From an uncultured Lachnospiraceae bacterium (GTDB lineage Bacteria; Bacillota; Clostridia; Lachnospirales; Lachnospiraceae), in NCBI GenBank assembly GCA_947652925.1, contig CANTEW010000005.1, forward strand, positions 1 through 64,000: DNA of 64,000 bases, written 5' to 3'. The position numbers and the translations under genes were made by a program. A model generated the notes under the pieces. That model worked only from the letters and a program-made list of their open reading frames with translations, made no database searches and had not been told where the DNA came from. Shown here in pieces: positions 61,716-64,000 of this stretch (the first letter of the stretch is position 1; each line of letters starts with the position of its first letter).

Positions 61716-64000
61716 TCATACCCGTATCTCTGCCCTGCTCCCGCCCGTCTTCTCTTTCACCACCACGATCTGTTTATCGATCTTCTCTTTCAGCTCACCC
61801 ACGTGGGATATGATCCCCACCAGGCGGCTGCCGTCTGTCAGGCTCACAAGAGCCGCATACGCCTGCTGCAGCGCATCCTCATCCAGGGAACCGAAGCCCT
61901 CATCCACGAACATCGTCTCCAGCTGTATGCCGCCCGCAGAAGACTGGATCTCTTCTGACAGCCCCAATGCCAGGGACAGGGAGGCGATAAAAGATTCCCC
62001 GCCGGATAAGGTCTTGACACTGCGCTCTGTCCCGTTGTAATGATCCACGATGTTGAGTTCCAGGCCGGTCTGGCTCTTATTGTTGTCTGCGCCTGTCAGG
62101 CGTTTGAATTCATACTGGCCGCCGGACATGATCATGAAGTGCAGATCAGCCCGCCGGATGATCCTGTCAAAATAGTGGGTCTGGACATACGTCTCCAGCA
62201 TGATCTTCTCCTTGTTTTTAAGATTGCCGTTCACGGTGGCGGACAGAACGCCGAGCCATCCATATCGTTTCTCCAGGACAGCCAGCTCTTTTGACCTTTT
62301 TTGGATATTGCCCAACATGTTCTCATTGGTCATCCGCCTGGCATGGACGGCTTTCTGTCTATCCATGATCTTCTTTTGTTCCTGCGCGGCTGCCTCCTGT
62401 TTTTCCATCTCCTCTTCTCTCCTGATGATCCCTTCCTTTTCCAGCTGTTCCTGCAGGGATCGGATCCTCCCTTCTAAAACATCCCTCTCCTTGATACACG
62501 CTTTATAAGACTTTTCTGCACTTTCGTAAGCCTCCTGCAGTGTCCGAAGCTCCTCCTCCGATCGGGCCTTTTCTCTCTCGGCCTCTTCCTTATCATTGTA
62601 TGGGAGCTTTTCAGTCAATGCTTGTATCTGTTCCTCCAGAGCGCCTTTTTGTACCCGGGTAGAGGCGGCTCTCTCTTTCAAGGCGGCTGCCTCCATCTCT
62701 GCCTGTTCGGCCTTTTTTTCTTCTCCGGGGATCAGCCGGTCCAGCTCCTCTCTGCGTCTGACTCTCTCTTCCTCTTCTGCGATCCGTTTTTCCAGTCCTG
62801 CGCTCTTTTCTTCCAGCGCGGCCAGCCAGTCCGCTGTCCCCTCCATATACTGTGGCCATTCCGCCTGTTCTTGCAGGGATCGGATCCGGGTCTTCAGAGC
62901 ATCCAGTTCTTTTCCAGCTCTCCGATAGGATGTCTCTGCCTCCTGATAAGCGTCCCGCAGGTCTTTTGATCTCTGGGCTGCGCTTTCCTGTGCCTGTTCC
63001 GCCTCCCTCCTGGATGCGTATCTGAGCTTTCCTGTCAAAGTCTCGATCTGGCCAGAGAGATATCCTCCCCTCGTTTCCATGGCGGCCGCTCTCTCTTTTC
63101 GCTCCCTTCCCTTCGCCTCCAATGATCCGGCTCTCTCCTCTTCTGCAGGGATCTGCCGGTCCAGCTCCTTTTTCCGCTCGACATTTTTCTCTTCCTGGAT
63201 GATCTGTCTTTCCAGTCCTGCGATCTCAGCTCTTAAAACAGGCAGAGAGACTCCTGCCTTCTGGAAATACTCTGTCCCCTCTAACTGCTCCTTTAGTGAT
63301 CCGATCCTTTCCTTTAAGACAGCGCCTTCGTTCCTGCATATGTCATATGCGCTCTCCGCCCTTTTATACGCTTGCTCCAGAGATGCAGCTTCCTCAGACA
63401 GGCTCTCCAGCTCTTCCCGGGCTTCTTTTTTTCCTGGACAGTGCAGCCTGTCCGAGAGTTCTTTTACTTGTTTTGTCAGGGTCCCTTTCCTGATACCAAC
63501 TTCTGTGCTCTCATCTTCCGCTGCCCTGAGTCCTGCCGCCAGCTGCTTTTCTATCTCTTCTTTTTCCCCGATCTCCCGTTCCAGCTTTTCTTTCCGCTCT
63601 GCCCGCTCTCCTTCCTCCCTGATCTGCTCTTCCAGCTGCGCGATGGTCTCCAGCGATCTGTCAAGCTGGTCTTCTGCCTGGCCGCCTGCATGGATCAGAT
63701 CTGATCCATATAGATCTGTCTTCCCCAGCAGTCTCTCCATCTGCCGCTGCAGGCGCTCTTCCTGTTCTGAAGTCTTCCCGCAGATCTTTCCCGTCTCCGC
63801 ACTGGCCTCTCCTGCTGCCGCGTCCGCCTCCTGCATCCTGGTCTTTGCCCGTTCCAGTCCCTCTCTGTCAGGGACTTCCTCCGGCATCTGCGCCAATCTG
63901 AGATGATGGGTGGCGCCGCACACCGGGCAGGCATCGCCCTCCCTGAGGCCCTCCGCCAGCATCCCCGCCTGGCCGTCGAGAAATGCCTGCTGCATCCTGG
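61716..64000 (-). CDS. sbcC: SbcC-family exonuclease subunit, N-terminus beyond the window
   Basis: The frame is open from the window edge, giving about 760 C-terminal residues. The zinc hook is ACPVCGATHH near the start of this part. A very long Glu/Arg/Lys-rich coiled coil follows, then the C-terminal ATPase lobe with ABC signature LSGGESFIASLSLALG and Walker B MFVDEGFGSLDED, and the end SRLVGIISHVGEL. SbcC and SbcD form the Mre11/Rad50-like nuclease that cleaves hairpins and repairs breaks. The returning arm is about 530 residues, unusually long, because of a 140-residue tandem repeat. sbcD would lie outside the window. Confidence 0.93.
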   Translation of the reverse strand, partial: RMQQAFLDGQAGMLAEGLREGDACPVCGATHHLRLAQMPEEVPDREGLERAKTRMQEADAAAGEASAETGKICGKTSEQEERLQRQMERLLGKTDLYGSDLIHAGGQAEDQLDRSLETIAQLEEQIREEGERAERKEKLEREIGEKEEIEKQLAAGLRAAEDESTEVGIRKGTLTKQVKELSDRLHCPGKKEAREELESLSEEAASLEQAYKRAESAYDICRNEGAVLKERIGSLKEQLEGTEYFQKAGVSLPVLRAEIAGLERQIIQEEKNVERKKELDRQIPAEEERAGSLEAKGRERKERAAAMETRGGYLSGQIETLTGKLRYASRREAEQAQESAAQRSKDLRDAYQEAETSYRRAGKELDALKTRIRSLQEQAEWPQYMEGTADWLAALEEKSAGLEKRIAEEEERVRRREELDRLIPGEEKKAEQAEMEAAALKERAASTRVQKGALEEQIQALTEKLPYNDKEEAEREKARSEEELRTLQEAYESAEKSYKACIKERDVLEGRIRSLQEQLEKEGIIRREEEMEKQEAAAQEQKKIMDRQKAVHARRMTNENMLGNIQKRSKELAVLEKRYGWLGVLSATVNGNLKNKEKIMLETYVQTHYFDRIIRRADLHFMIMSGGQYEFKRLTGADNNKSQTGLELNIVDHYNGTERSVKTLSGGESFIASLSLALGLSEEIQSSAGGIQLETMFVDEGFGSLDEDALQQAYAALVSLTDGSRLVGIISHVGELKEKIDKQIVVVKEKTGGSRAEIRV
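62436..63587. repeat. Tandem 420-base repeats in the SbcC coiled coil
   Basis: With residues counted from the ATG at 63995, EKLEREIG (137), KELDRQIP (277) and EELDRLIP (417) recur exactly 140 residues apart. So do RLHCPG/KLRYAS/KLPYND (183, 323, 463) and IGSLKEQ/IRSLQEQ/IRSLQEQ (231, 371, 511). Confidence 0.8.

Overview
The window reads as one contiguous piece of a chromosome from an anaerobic, spore-forming, acetogenic Firmicute, most likely a Lachnospiraceae (Clostridia). The reasons are spoIVA, a SleB-type hydrolase and a spore-type LysM-GH18 protein, the rplS-lepB-rbgA-rnhB and der-plsY-gpsA gene orders, strong AGGAGG ribosome binding sites, a complete CODH/acetyl-CoA synthase cluster and an electron-bifurcating [FeFe] hydrogenase. 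Base composition is near half G+C, except for an AT-rich patch at about 23.9-26.6 kb. Species cannot be fixed from the sequence alone.

Layout. 1-6.1 kb (minus): DUF2298 membrane protein (cut by the window edge), a family 2 glycosyltransferase, alaS and tyrS. 6.1-13 kb (minus): a membrane-anchored MutS-like ATPase, a cell-wall-repeat/SleB hydrolase with a MITE-like insertion in its 5' leader, spoIVA, and a membrane protein that may be split in two. 13.3-17.7 kb (minus): trimeric bifurcating hydrogenase (HydA/HydB/HydC type). 17.9-23.8 kb (plus, divergent): a four-gene run of solute-binding lipoprotein, chemoreceptor-like protein, PAS-containing sensory [FeFe] hydrogenase and SpoIIE-type phosphatase, which looks like an H2/redox signalling module. 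24-26.6 kb: AT-rich patch with a secreted three-repeat protein. 26.6-39.9 kb (minus): Wood-Ljungdahl carbonyl-branch cluster, in transcription order His-rich protein, cooT, cooC, acsA, cooC/acsF, acsB, acsD, acsC, acsE, acsV, DUF3786, PHP. It has a clear promoter and an upstream inverted repeat.

40.3-52 kb: aldo/keto reductase (plus); gpsA, plsY, der and a DUF512 radical-SAM protein (minus); prs (plus); then the minus-strand housekeeping run rplS, lepB, rbgA, LysM-GH18, rnhB, yraN, pgeF. 52-58 kb (minus): large secreted protein with 84-residue Cys repeats, a polytopic membrane protein, and a LacI-family regulator whose promoter is overlaid by an inverted repeat. 58-61.5 kb (plus): a broken AAA-ATPase/PD-(D/E)XK gene, larB, azlC, azlD. 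61.7-64 kb (minus): C-terminal part of SbcC with an unusual 140-residue tandem repeat in its coiled coil.

Functionally, the hydrogenase can supply or consume H2 with ferredoxin and pyridine nucleotide. The CODH/ACS and corrinoid proteins turn CO2, CoA and a methyl group into acetyl-CoA. The cooC, cooT and His-rich genes probably handle nickel for CODH and ACS, and acsV reactivates the corrinoid protein. The methyl-branch genes (fhs, folD, metF) are not in the window. No tRNA, rRNA, CRISPR array or complete insertion sequence was seen.
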